This document shows positions 24,596 through 32,070 of a stretch of DNA of 34,541 nucleotides, in pieces. Source of the DNA: Neorhizobium tomejilense (GTDB lineage Bacteria > Pseudomonadota > Alphaproteobacteria > Rhizobiales > Rhizobiaceae); NCBI GenBank assembly GCA_002968845.1, contig PVBG01000039.1, forward strand, positions 1 to 34,541. Reading direction: 5' to 3'. The notes beneath the pieces are model-generated. The model had not been told where the DNA came from and ran no database searches. It saw only the letters and a list, made by a program, of their open reading frames with translations. Every line of letters begins with the position of its first letter. The first letter of the stretch is position 1. Position numbers and translations under genes: made by a program.

Positions 24596-24787
24596 TCAGG
24601 AACGGAACAGACTGTCGGCTGCGCGCCGGCCTGCGGCCTTCGCCTCCTTCTCGGCCTCCAGCCGGGCGATCTCCTGCCGCAGCAGATCGATTCGCGATTC
24701 GAGCTCGTCCACGGACAGCATGGAGAGGTCGCTGCCGAGTTCGTGGGTGGTGGGTTTCTTCGGTCGTTCGTCGTCGATGAAGCTCAT
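24596..24787 (-). CDS. DUF1192 family small protein
   Basis: A 63-residue protein whose second half, MLSVDELESRIDLLRQEIARLEAEKEAK, is a clear short coiled coil typical of DUF1192. The N-terminus is charged and Pro-containing. The function is unknown. The start overlaps the MFS transporter stop by four bases (ATGA), so the two are translationally coupled. Confidence 0.88.
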   Translation of the reverse strand: MSFIDDERPKKPTTHELGSDLSMLSVDELESRIDLLRQEIARLEAEKEAKAAGRRAADSLFRS

Positions 24788-26082
24788 GATGCCTCCTTTC
24801 CGGCACTGGTTTCCGGCCTGACATTATCCGGCGCCGAGCCGCCGGCCTTGGCGCGCGGGTCGAGCGACAGGCTCTCGGGCGTGGCAAGCGGCGAGGTCGA
24901 AGCCGGCGCGGTCGTATAGGCGTCGCGGTCGGCGATCGGAATCGGCGCCCGCTGGCGGCTGCGGATGATAGCATAGGCGGCCACCAGAAGATGCGCCCCG
25001 GTCGTCACCGCAAACAGCGCATGCGGGCCGGCCCAGGTCATCACCGGGCCGCCGAGCGTCGGACCGATGATCGTGCCGATGCCGTAGAGCAGAAGCAGGC
25101 CGCCGGAGATCTTCACGAAGTCCTCGGGGGCTGCGAAGTCGTTGGCGTGGGCGACGGCGATCGGATAGAGCGCGTTAGCGGCCGCGCCGTAGATCGCCAC
25201 CAGCACGACGATCTCATAGGTGCCGGAGGGCCGGATTGCGACGATCGCCAGGCCCGCGAGGGCTGCCGCGGCCGAAAGGCCGGCAAGCACGTGGCGGCGG
25301 TCCATTCTGTCGGACAGCCGGCCCGCCGGAAACTGCATGATCGCGCCGGCGAAGAGCGTGATGCTGACCATCGCCGCCACCGCGCCCTGGTCGAGCCCGG
25401 CGCGCGTGCCGAAGACGGCGCCGAGCGTGCCGTAGGCGCCGTTGGCGACGCCGATCAGCAGGATGCCGATGCAGGAGATGGGCGAGTTGCGGAAGAGGCC
25501 GCGCAGATCGAGGCGGGCGCGCTTCAGCGGCTGCGGCGATGCCGCCTTGGACAGCGTCGTCGGCAGCGCGGCAAGGCTGTAGAAAATGCCGCAGATCATG
25601 AACAGCGTCGGCGTCGCGATATCCGCGAACGGCACCATCAACTGACCGCCCACGACACCGAAAAGGGTGATCGAGATATAGAACGAAAAGATCGTTCCGC
25701 GGCTTTCGCTGGTGGCGCGCTCGTTCAGCCAGCTTTCGATGATCATCGATGTGCCGGCGGTGCAAAAGCCGGTGATGGCGCGCAGCACCAGCCAGGTATT
25801 CTGGTCGACCATCAGCCCGGTCAGCAGCACGTTGAGGCAGATCAGCGACAGGAAGCCGGAAAAGGCGCGGACATGGCCGATGCGGCGGACCACGTTGGGC
25901 GCCACGAAGCAACCGATGACGAAGCCTGAAGCCCATGTGGTGCCGAGCAGGCCGAGCACCTCGTTGGAATAACCTTCCTGCGCGCCCCGCACCGGCAGAA
26001 GCAGGCTCTGCAGGCCATTGCCGAGGAAGAGGAGAAGCGTACCGCAAAGGAGGGCGAGGATTGGAAGGAGGTTTCGTCTCAT
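24784..26082 (-). CDS. MFS transporter, YcaD-like
   Basis: A 432-residue membrane protein with twelve hydrophobic segments. The motif between helices 2 and 3 (FVAPNVVRRIGHVRAF) and its second-half echo QFPAGRLSDRMDRRHVLAG are the major-facilitator signatures; WLNERATSESRGTIFSFY is typical of the YcaD/drug-efflux-like branch. The last 50 residues are a Pro/Ser-rich cytosolic tail. The ATG at 26082 is used; a TTG at 26118 with GGAG upstream is a real alternative and adds 12 residues. It is coupled to the DUF1192 gene. The substrate cannot be inferred. Confidence 0.88.
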   Translation of the reverse strand: MRRNLLPILALLCGTLLLFLGNGLQSLLLPVRGAQEGYSNEVLGLLGTTWASGFVIGCFVAPNVVRRIGHVRAFSGFLSLICLNVLLTGLMVDQNTWLVLRAITGFCTAGTSMIIESWLNERATSESRGTIFSFYISITLFGVVGGQLMVPFADIATPTLFMICGIFYSLAALPTTLSKAASPQPLKRARLDLRGLFRNSPISCIGILLIGVANGAYGTLGAVFGTRAGLDQGAVAAMVSITLFAGAIMQFPAGRLSDRMDRRHVLAGLSAAAALAGLAIVAIRPSGTYEIVVLVAIYGAAANALYPIAVAHANDFAAPEDFVKISGGLLLLYGIGTIIGPTLGGPVMTWAGPHALFAVTTGAHLLVAAYAIIRSRQRAPIPIADRDAYTTAPASTSPLATPESLSLDPRAKAGGSAPDNVRPETSAGKEAS

Positions 26083-26270
26083 CTTTGCACTGTCAGCTCT
26101 TTGCGCGAATGCGATCAATCACGGCTCCGCAGGCAAGCATTGTTGCATGCTGATGAACCGGGCGTTAACGAAAGCGAAGCGGATTACCTTTTCCCCGAAT
26201 CCCCTCCACATCTATCTGTGGTGGAGCGCAAAAATGTCCAGCCTATGGCGGATAAGATCGGCAAGACCAA

Positions 26271-26438
26271 ATGACAAAGACAATCGCGGTTCTTCTGATC
26301 TTTGCCATGCTGGTGCAGATCATCAAGCCGCTCAACCTTCCCGGCTTGAGGCGCCGGGGCGACTTCTGGAAGCTGGCGATCGTCGCCTTCGCGGTCTGGA
26401 GTGCCGCGCTGATCCTGCGCGAATTCACCACGCTCTAG
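26271..26438 (+). CDS. Small two-helix membrane protein
   Basis: A 55-residue protein (MTKTIAVLLIFAMLVQIIKP...) too short for most cut-offs. Residues 4-17 and 33-49 (DFWKLAIVAFAVWSAALIL) are hydrophobic, separated by a basic turn LPGLRRRGD, so it is probably a helical hairpin in the inner membrane with the basic loop in the cytoplasm. The coding character (synonymous third-position GC bias, intact hydrophobic pattern) supports a real gene; the ribosome binding site is weak. It lies divergent to the MFS gene. Function unknown. Confidence 0.7.
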   Translation: MTKTIAVLLIFAMLVQIIKPLNLPGLRRRGDFWKLAIVAFAVWSAALILREFTTL

Positions 26439-26519
26439 GTCACGCACTCATAAACTGAAGAGGCGTTCGACGAGGTTGCGGTGCGGTAAAACCTTGCTCT
26501 CGTCAAATTCGCTCAGCCA

Positions 26520-26556
26520 AAATCCGGATGCGCTTTACGAGCCGGTGAGCTATAAG
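26520..26556 (+). repeat. Imperfect 37-base repeat, copy 1
   Basis: This segment shares most of its bases with 26982-27017: the common blocks are AAATC, ATGCGCTT, GAG, CGGTGA and a final AAG in the same order and spacing. The copies flank the EthD gene. Confidence 0.5.
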
Positions 26557-26596
26557 GCCCCCCGGACGCTCGCAGAGGCGTTCAGGCAGGAGCCCG

Positions 26597-26914
26597 ATGA
26601 TGATCAAGATGAGCGTCTACTATCCGGCCGATGGCGGCTCGAAGTTCGATCACGACTACTACCGCACCCACCACATGCCACTGATCCAGGAACGGCTCGG
26701 CGATGCCTGCCTGCGCTACGAGATCGAAAAAGGCCTTGCGGGTCGCGAACCTGGAAGCGCGCCGGAGTTCGTCGCGGCGTGCCACGTCTACTCGCCGACC
26801 CTGGGGACATTCCAGGAGGCGTTCGGTCCCCACCGCGCGGAGATCGTCGCGGACGTCGCCAACTATACGGACATCGTGCCCATCGTGCAGATCAGCGAAA
26901 TCGTTGGAGGGTAG
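26597..26914 (+). CDS. EthD family protein
   Basis: A 105-residue dimeric alpha/beta-barrel-type protein. Family features are MSVYYP near the start, FDHDYYRTHHMPL (the conserved H-x3-H-x-P pattern), and TLGTFQEAFGPHRAEIVADVANYTDIVPIVQISE. EthD was found with a cytochrome P450 system for ether degradation, but most members are uncharacterised. The ribosome binding site AGGAG precedes tandem ATG codons at 26597 and 26600. It is flanked by two copies of a 37-base imperfect repeat. Confidence 0.92.
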   Translation: MMIKMSVYYPADGGSKFDHDYYRTHHMPLIQERLGDACLRYEIEKGLAGREPGSAPEFVAACHVYSPTLGTFQEAFGPHRAEIVADVANYTDIVPIVQISEIVGG

Positions 26915-26954
26915 GGGCTTCGGCGCGTCAGGCGTAGCCGTTGAACTTTCCGGG

Positions 26955-26971
26955 GCCGGCGTAGCGCCGGC
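26955..26971. repeat. Short perfect hairpin after the EthD gene
   Basis: GCCGGCG-TAG-CGCCGGC lies between the EthD stop and the convergent MarR-GNAT stop. There is no T run, so it may be a pause or RNA-protection hairpin for both transcripts rather than a classical terminator. Confidence 0.5.
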
Positions 26972-26981
26972 GCACCTGATC

Positions 26982-27017
26982 AAATCTGAATGCGCTTGAT
27001 GAGTCGGTGACCTAAAG
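26982..27017 (+). repeat. Imperfect 37-base repeat, copy 2
   Basis: Second copy of the repeat at 26520-26556, about 460 bases apart in the same orientation. Its end overlaps the stop codon of the MarR-GNAT gene. The duplication suggests an earlier local insertion or duplication around the EthD gene. Confidence 0.5.
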
Positions 27018-27890
27018 CTTCTTTTCGAACCAATGGTGGGCGTAGGGTTCCGCGTTGAACGGCGCAACTTCCTGGTAACCCTCGCTGCGGTAGAGCGTCT
27101 GAGCTTCGTTGAGGGCGCGATTGGTCTCCAGGCGCAGCCGCGTCAGGCCAGCCTCGCGCGCCATTGCTTCCAGCGAACGCAGCATGCGGCGGCCGATGCC
27201 CAATCCCCGCGCCGTCGGGGCGGTCCACATCCGCTTTACCTCGCCCGATCCCCCGTCACTGATCTTGAGCGCTCCGCAGCCCTGAGGGGCGCCGTCGAGC
27301 CAGGCCACAAGGAAGAACCCGGATGGCGGCGTCATTTCCTCGGGACTTGCCGGGTTACTCCGGGAAGGATCGAAGCCGACCTCGAAACGAGCCGAAAGTT
27401 CGGCAAAATACTGTTCCAGACACCATTGTGCCGCAGCGCTGGCCGGCGGCTCGAGCCTTACCTCCACCGCTCCGGCGCGAAGCAGGCGTTCAACTTCCGC
27501 CATGGCGTCGACCAAACGGTCGCGCTGGTGAGGCTCGAGAGGCCGGAGGAACGACATAGCGAGCTCATCCGAGAGCGCCTCGTAGGTCGCCCGCTCATTC
27601 AAGCCGCCGGGCGTCAGGGCCACGCGCCGAACCCTTCCGTCGCTCGGATCCGCAGTCGTCCGGACAAGCCCCTGCGCTTTGAGCGAGCGCAACAGACGGC
27701 TGATGTGACCCGAGTCGAGTTTCAGCCGCTCGCGTAAGGTGCGCACATCGGTGTTGTCACGGATCTCATGCAGCAGCCGAGCTTCGCTGAGCGGACGGCC
27801 ACGTTGCAAGTAACTGTCTTCCAACGCGCCGACATGCAGTGTGACGACCCGATTGAAGCGGCGAATCTGTTCGATCTGACCCTTGAACAT
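27012..27890 (-). CDS. MarR-type regulator fused to a GNAT acetyltransferase
   Basis: A 292-residue two-domain protein. Residues 1-140 form a MarR winged helix-turn-helix (FNRVVTLHVGALEDSYLQRG, recognition helix LKLDSGHISRLLRSLKAQGLV, wing DPSDGRVRRVALT). Residues 150-292 are a GNAT domain with the acetyl-CoA motif APTARGLGIGRRML and the C-terminal TLYRSEGYQEV. Such fusions control and perhaps acetylate targets; the ligand is unknown. A perfect palindrome TCTGACT-TT-AGTCAGA sits three bases before the start codon, a probable self-operator. With TTTACA-17-TAAAGT as promoter the mRNA would start almost at the ATG. Confidence 0.93.
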   Translation of the reverse strand: MFKGQIEQIRRFNRVVTLHVGALEDSYLQRGRPLSEARLLHEIRDNTDVRTLRERLKLDSGHISRLLRSLKAQGLVRTTADPSDGRVRRVALTPGGLNERATYEALSDELAMSFLRPLEPHQRDRLVDAMAEVERLLRAGAVEVRLEPPASAAAQWCLEQYFAELSARFEVGFDPSRSNPASPEEMTPPSGFFLVAWLDGAPQGCGALKISDGGSGEVKRMWTAPTARGLGIGRRMLRSLEAMAREAGLTRLRLETNRALNEAQTLYRSEGYQEVAPFNAEPYAHHWFEKKL

Positions 27891-27892
27891 TC

Positions 27893-27926
27893 TCTGACTT
27901 TAGTCAGATATTCGCCTGTTGTAAAT
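27893..27926 (-). promoter_or_regulatory. Operator and promoter of the MarR-GNAT gene
   Basis: The palindrome is TCTGACT (27893-27899), two bases, AGTCAGA (27902-27908). On the minus strand TTTACA and TAAAGT are spaced by 17 bases and the second lies inside the palindrome, so binding would block the -10. The start would fall about 6 bases before, or at, the ATG. Confidence 0.65.
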
Positions 27927-27949
27927 CGCCACCGCCAATGAAACGGTTT

Positions 27950-28867
27950 CTAGACGTCTATCGAGCCGCGCATGACGGGCACGCAGCGACCGGTAATGGT
28001 GACGTCGGTGACGGTTCCGGCCGCCTTCATCACATCAAGCTCGATGATGCTGCGGCGGCCCATCTCTACACCCTGTTCTATCGTCAGATGCACCTTGGCA
28101 TCCGTCTCCGGCGCACGCGTTACCAGGAAGGCGGAGAGGGCGGCAGAGGCGCTACCGGTCGCCGGGTCCTCCATGATATCGTCGAGCGGCGCGAACATGC
28201 GGGCGCGGAGGTTCCAGGGTTCTTCCTGGCTGCGGACATAGAGGAAGATCGGAAAGTCGCCATCTGTACCCTGGTGTTTCGCGGCAGCCTTGCGGAAGGC
28301 CGTGATGTTCGGCCGGGCGGCGGCAAGTGCTTCGAGGCCATCGAGTTCGGCGATCGCGAAGGCGAGGCCGACCGAGGCGAAGACCGGCCTGTGGGCGGTG
28401 GTGCGCACATGTCTTGCATCGATCGAAATGCAGTCGGCGATCAGGCCCGGCTCTATCTCGACGCCGATTTCCAGCGGTCTCGGTGCGCGGATCGTTGCGC
28501 CGATCACACCAGCTGTCTCCTGCAGCAGCCGGATTTCCACCAGGCCGGCGATCTCCTCGAACCGGAGCTTGTCAGTGACCGGCTTGCCGAACAGCTCGCG
28601 CCGCTGACCGAGCACGTAGGCGGTGCCGACATTGGGGTGGCCGGCAAAGGGAATTTCCATCGTCGGGGTGAAGATGCGTACCCGCGCGCTGTTTTCAGGG
28701 CTTTTCGGCGGCAGGACGAAGGTGCTTTCGGCGTAACCGAATTCGACCGCGATCTTCTGCATCTGGCGGTCGGTGAGCCCGCGCGCATCCGGCACCACGG
28801 CGAGCGGGTTGCCGGCGAAACGCTCGGTGGTGAAAACATCGACGGTGACGAAATCGGCGGTCGGCAT
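27950..28867 (-). CDS. PhzF family isomerase
   Basis: A 305-residue two-domain enzyme-like protein. It starts with FVTVDVFTTERFAGNPLAVV, carries the catalytic glutamate E47 in FGYAESTF, and includes RIFTPTMEIPFAGHPNVGTAYVL and the C-terminal DPATGSASAALSAFLV, all typical of the family. PhzF itself isomerises a phenazine precursor; the phenazine genes are absent and most members act on unknown small molecules. GGAGAG lies seven bases before the ATG. The gene is on the same strand and upstream of the MarR-GNAT gene, which starts 59 bases past its stop and may regulate it. Confidence 0.92.
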   Translation of the reverse strand: MPTADFVTVDVFTTERFAGNPLAVVPDARGLTDRQMQKIAVEFGYAESTFVLPPKSPENSARVRIFTPTMEIPFAGHPNVGTAYVLGQRRELFGKPVTDKLRFEEIAGLVEIRLLQETAGVIGATIRAPRPLEIGVEIEPGLIADCISIDARHVRTTAHRPVFASVGLAFAIAELDGLEALAAARPNITAFRKAAAKHQGTDGDFPIFLYVRSQEEPWNLRARMFAPLDDIMEDPATGSASAALSAFLVTRAPETDAKVHLTIEQGVEMGRRSIIELDVMKAAGTVTDVTITGRCVPVMRGSIDV

Positions 28868-28978
28868 GGCAAAACTCTCCGGATGCGATGCCGGATTTAA
28901 AGCCTCATCGACCTTCCTGACCAGCCAATGTTTTTGATCGCGGTCATCAACGGAATGAAAGCGGCCGGCATCATCGGC

Positions 28979-29425
28979 TCAGGTAAGGCCGTGGTCACGC
29001 ATCGCCTTCTCCTCGTCGCCGGTGATATAGGCGAAGATCCTCGGGTCGCCATCGGCGATCGTCACCAGATAGAAGTTGGTGAACCGGACATTGCCGGCTT
29101 CGCCCGCCTTGTTGACGTAGGAAAAATCCCACCCGACTTCCGCAAGCGCATGAAGATCGTTGAGGCAGGTGATCCTGACGCCGGTAATGTCCATCCGCTT
29201 GCCGCCGGCATCGCGATATCGGGCAAAGCCTTGCGGGATCACTTCCCGGAATGCCGCGTCATTGGCTCCACCGAATACCGCCTGCGGTGTCGAGCCGACG
29301 AAATAGGGCGCGAAGAACGCCGCGACGCCGGAGACATTCACCGACGCCGCGTCCTTCAGGGCGTCATTGCTGGTCCGGCCGTATTCGTCAAAAAGCCTTC
29401 GGACCTTTTCTTCAATTTCCGTCAT
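28979..29425 (-). CDS. SnoaL-like (NTF2 fold) protein
   Basis: A 148-residue protein. The ATG at 29425 with GGAGG six bases upstream is preferred over a TTG two codons earlier. The pattern of an N-terminal helix (EIEEKVRRLFDEYGRT), central FFAPYFVGSTP, and alternating strands DITGVRITCLNDLHALAEVGWDFSYVN and VRFTNFYLVTIADGDPRIFAYITGDEE fits the NTF2/SnoaL-like fold. Members act as small hydrolases, isomerases or ligand-binding proteins; no active-site assignment is possible. It lies 111 bases upstream of the PhzF gene on the same strand. Confidence 0.75.
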   Translation of the reverse strand: MTEIEEKVRRLFDEYGRTSNDALKDAASVNVSGVAAFFAPYFVGSTPQAVFGGANDAAFREVIPQGFARYRDAGGKRMDITGVRITCLNDLHALAEVGWDFSYVNKAGEAGNVRFTNFYLVTIADGDPRIFAYITGDEEKAMRDHGLT

Positions 29426-29495
29426 GGGCAACCTCCATCATGCAATGAACGTTGTTTTGCCCGTTCGGTTCACGTCGGCTTCGAGGTCGCAGCAA

Positions 29496-29526
29496 ACAGA
29501 AAGGCCGCTCCGTTTCCGGAGCGGCC
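29496..29526 (-). terminator. Intrinsic terminator downstream of fda
   Basis: GGCCGCTCCG (29503-29512) and CGGAGCGGCC (29517-29526) form a perfect ten-base stem with loop TTTC. On the minus strand it is followed by TTTCTGTTT. It lies about 55 bases after the fda stop. Confidence 0.8.
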
Positions 29527-29542
29527 CTCTTCCTCCTCCTTG

Positions 29543-29568
29543 AAAAGGCGCTCCTCAAGCGGCCTTTT
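29543..29568 (-). terminator. Second hairpin downstream of fda
   Basis: AAAAGGC (29543-29549) and GCCTTTT (29562-29568) form a stem flanking an inner, bulged pairing. It sits between the fda stop and the stronger hairpin and probably forms a tandem terminator with it. Confidence 0.6.
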
Positions 29569-29582
29569 CGAGATCTTTCGCG

Positions 29583-30479
29583 TCAGGACTTGTTGACGCT
29601 TGCGGCGTAGATCTGATCGATGGTTGCGGCCAGGCTCGCATTGAATTCTGCGTCACTCATCGAGGCGCGGAGGTTTTCCGCCAGAGCGCGCGAAAAACTG
29701 GCGATCATGCCATGGTTATGGCTGAGCTTTTCGCAGGCTTCCGCGGTGCTGTAGCCGCCGGAAAGGGCGACGACGCGGACGACCGATGTGTGGGCGGTCA
29801 AGGGAGCGTAGAAATCGGCGACCGTCGGGATCGTCAATTTCAGCATGACGGTTTCGCCCGCGGGAAGCTTGTCGAGCTGCTGCGCGATCTCGTCGCGCAA
29901 GATCGCTTCAGCCTGTTCCTTTGTCGGGCTCTTGATGGAAACTTCAGGCTCGATGATCGGCATGAGGCCCTGGCCGATGATCTGACGGGCAACCTGGAAC
30001 TGCTGCTCCACGACGGCAGCGATACCGGCCTTGTCAGCATGGGCGATCACCGACCGCATCTTGGTCCCGAAGATCCCCTTTTCACGACCGCGGATCAGGA
30101 GAGTATCCAGATCGGGCATCGACTTCATCGTCTGAACGCCGTTTTCCTCGGCGTTGAGACCCTTGTCGACTTTGAGAAAGGGGACGACGCCGCGCTTTTC
30201 CCAGAGATAGGAGGGAACAGGCTCACCATCGACGTCGCCGTCCATGGTCCGCTCGAACAGGATGGCGCCAAGAACCTTGTCGCCAGTAAAGGCGGGCGCG
30301 CTCATGATGCGGACGCGCATGGCGTGGATCAGGCGGAACATCTCGTCGTCGCCCTGGTAGTCGGACTCGGACACGCCGTAAAGACGCAATGCTCCGGGTG
30401 TTGAACCACCGCTCTGATCCAGCGCCGCGATGAATCCGGGCGCAGAACTCATCTTGTTCAACATCTTCGCGTCCACCAT
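29583..30479 (-). CDS. fda: Fructose-bisphosphate aldolase, class I
   Basis: A 298-residue class I (Schiff-base) aldolase, splitting fructose-1,6-bisphosphate in glycolysis and forming it in gluconeogenesis. The N-terminal GFIAALDQSGGSTPGALRLYG, GAILFERTMDG, VPFLKVDKGL, MPIIEPEVSIKSPTK, VMLKLTIPT (Schiff-base lysine region) and VVALSGGYSTAEACEKL are characteristic. The length is that of the short bacterial form. AGGAG lies shortly before the ATG. It follows pgk on the same strand, but a hairpin and a large palindrome lie between, so it probably has its own controlled promoter. Two hairpins end the transcript. Confidence 0.96.
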   Translation of the reverse strand: MVDAKMLNKMSSAPGFIAALDQSGGSTPGALRLYGVSESDYQGDDEMFRLIHAMRVRIMSAPAFTGDKVLGAILFERTMDGDVDGEPVPSYLWEKRGVVPFLKVDKGLNAEENGVQTMKSMPDLDTLLIRGREKGIFGTKMRSVIAHADKAGIAAVVEQQFQVARQIIGQGLMPIIEPEVSIKSPTKEQAEAILRDEIAQQLDKLPAGETVMLKLTIPTVADFYAPLTAHTSVVRVVALSGGYSTAEACEKLSHNHGMIASFSRALAENLRASMSDAEFNASLAATIDQIYAASVNKS

Positions 30480-30586
30480 ACTACACTCCTGTCCCTAAGT
30501 TGGCGCAAAACGCGCTCGTCTCTCCCAAGCTGTCAGTCGCGGATAACAGAAGTTATTTTAAAGGGAAATCCTGCGGTAAGCTATTG

Positions 30587-30613
30587 AAACGATTGAAATG
30601 CTTTCAATCGTTT
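30587..30613. promoter_or_regulatory. 27-bp perfect palindrome upstream of fda
   Basis: The arms AAACGATTGAAA (30587-30598) and TTTCAATCGTTT (30602-30613) are exactly complementary around TGC. The site is AT-rich and lies about 108 bases before the fda start, in the gap between pgk and fda. Its size and symmetry fit a strong operator, possibly for a LacI-type regulator; the regulator is unknown. Confidence 0.6.
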
Positions 30614-30646
30614 AAAATATCTAAAATTTTTTAAACCAGTTAACTC

Positions 30647-30679
30647 GGGAGCGCGCCGCCCTATATGGAACGCGCTCCC
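30647..30679 (-). terminator. Hairpin after pgk
   Basis: The arms GGGAGCGCG (30647-30655) and CGCGCTCCC (30671-30679) form a perfect nine-base stem with a 15-base loop, 19 bases after the pgk stop. There is no strong T run immediately after it on the minus strand, so termination may be partial. Confidence 0.6.
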
Positions 30680-30697
30680 TTTCGGGAAACCGACAGA

Positions 30698-31900
30698 TCA
30701 GGCGGCCTTGATCAGCACCGAGACGCCGGGCAGATCCTTGCCCTCCATCCATTCCAGGAATGCGCCGCCGGCGGTCGAGACATAGGAGAAGTCGTCGGCG
30801 GCACCTGCATGGTTGAGGGCCGCGACCGTATCACCGCCGCCTGCAACCGAGGTGAGCTTGCCGGCCCTGGTCTGCTCCGCCGCGTGTTTGGCGGCAGCGA
30901 CCGTCGCCTTGTCGAACGGCTCGATCTCGAAAGCGCCGAGCGGGCCGTTCCAGACCAGCGTCGAGGCCTTGGAGATCCATTCGTTGACGGCTGCCACCGA
31001 CTTCGGCCCGACGTCGAGCATCATGGCGTCAGCCGGGATCGAATTGATATCAACCACTTCGTTGGCGGCACCAGCCTTGAACTCGCGGGCGACGACACCG
31101 TCGACCGGCAGCAAGATGGCGCAATTGGAGACTTCGGCTTCTGCCATGATCTTGCGGGCCGTGTCGGCAAGGTCGTGCTCGCAGAGCGACTTGCCGACAT
31201 CGATGCCCTGTGCCGCGATGAACGTGTTGGCCATGCCGCCGCCGATCACCAGCGCATCGACCCGTTTTACGAGGTTCTGAAGCAAGTCGATCTTGGTGGA
31301 GACCTTGGCGCCGCCGACGATCGCAACGACCGGGCGGGCCGGATTGCCGAGGCCCTTTTCGAGCGCTTCGAGTTCCTCCTGCATGGTGCGGCCGGCATAG
31401 GCGGGCAGGTGATGGGCAAGACCCTCGGTCGAGGCATGAGCGCGGTGAGCGGCGGAGAAGGCATCGTTGACGAAGATATCGCCGTTCTTGGCGAGCGCCT
31501 CGGTGAAGCCCGGGTCGTTCTTTTCCTCACCCTTGTGGAAACGGGTGTTTTCAAGCAGCAGGATATCGCCGTTCTTCATGCCGGCGATCGCCTGTTCGGC
31601 TTCCGGGCCGATGCAATCGGAGGCGAAGAGGATCTTGTGGCCGAGGACCTGGTTGACGGCGGAGACGATCAGCGACAGCGACATGTCGGCGACCGGCTCG
31701 CCCTTCGGACGGCCGAAATGGGCAAGCAGGATGACCTTGGCGCCCTTCTTCGAGAGTTCCAGAATGGTCGGGGCGACGCGCTCGATGCGGGTCGCGTCGG
31801 TGACCTTGCCGTCGGCAACGGGGACGTTGAGATCGACGCGCACGAGCACGCGCTTGGCTGCAATATCGGTGAGGTCGTCAAGGGTTTTGAAGGCCGGCAT
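30698..31900 (-). CDS. pgk: Phosphoglycerate kinase
   Basis: A 400-residue enzyme moving phosphate between 1,3-bisphosphoglycerate and ADP. Diagnostic segments are RVLVRVDLNVPV near the N-terminus, ILLAHFGRPKG, LLLENTRFHKGEE, VNDAFSAAHRAHAS, VVAIVGGAKVSTKIDLL, LVWNGPLGAFEIEPFD and the nucleotide-binding GGGDTVAAL. The ATG at 31900 gives the standard length; longer in-frame starts extend into the leader. It is followed on the same strand by fda, which reflects the usual clustering of glycolytic genes in rhizobia. Confidence 0.97.
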   Translation of the reverse strand: MPAFKTLDDLTDIAAKRVLVRVDLNVPVADGKVTDATRIERVAPTILELSKKGAKVILLAHFGRPKGEPVADMSLSLIVSAVNQVLGHKILFASDCIGPEAEQAIAGMKNGDILLLENTRFHKGEEKNDPGFTEALAKNGDIFVNDAFSAAHRAHASTEGLAHHLPAYAGRTMQEELEALEKGLGNPARPVVAIVGGAKVSTKIDLLQNLVKRVDALVIGGGMANTFIAAQGIDVGKSLCEHDLADTARKIMAEAEVSNCAILLPVDGVVAREFKAGAANEVVDINSIPADAMMLDVGPKSVAAVNEWISKASTLVWNGPLGAFEIEPFDKATVAAAKHAAEQTRAGKLTSVAGGGDTVAALNHAGAADDFSYVSTAGGAFLEWMEGKDLPGVSVLIKAA

Positions 31901-32070
31901 GATGCTAATCCATTTACTCGGAAAGTTCGTAGCGGACCTTACTATGCCTGACCGGCGACGCAAGACGATTGGTCGCAACCATTGCCATTCCGTCCGTCGC
32001 GGCGACGGTGCGTGCCGATTCTACCGCGATAACGTAGCGGGTGGAGGATTTTATTTGAGCTTCCGCCGCT

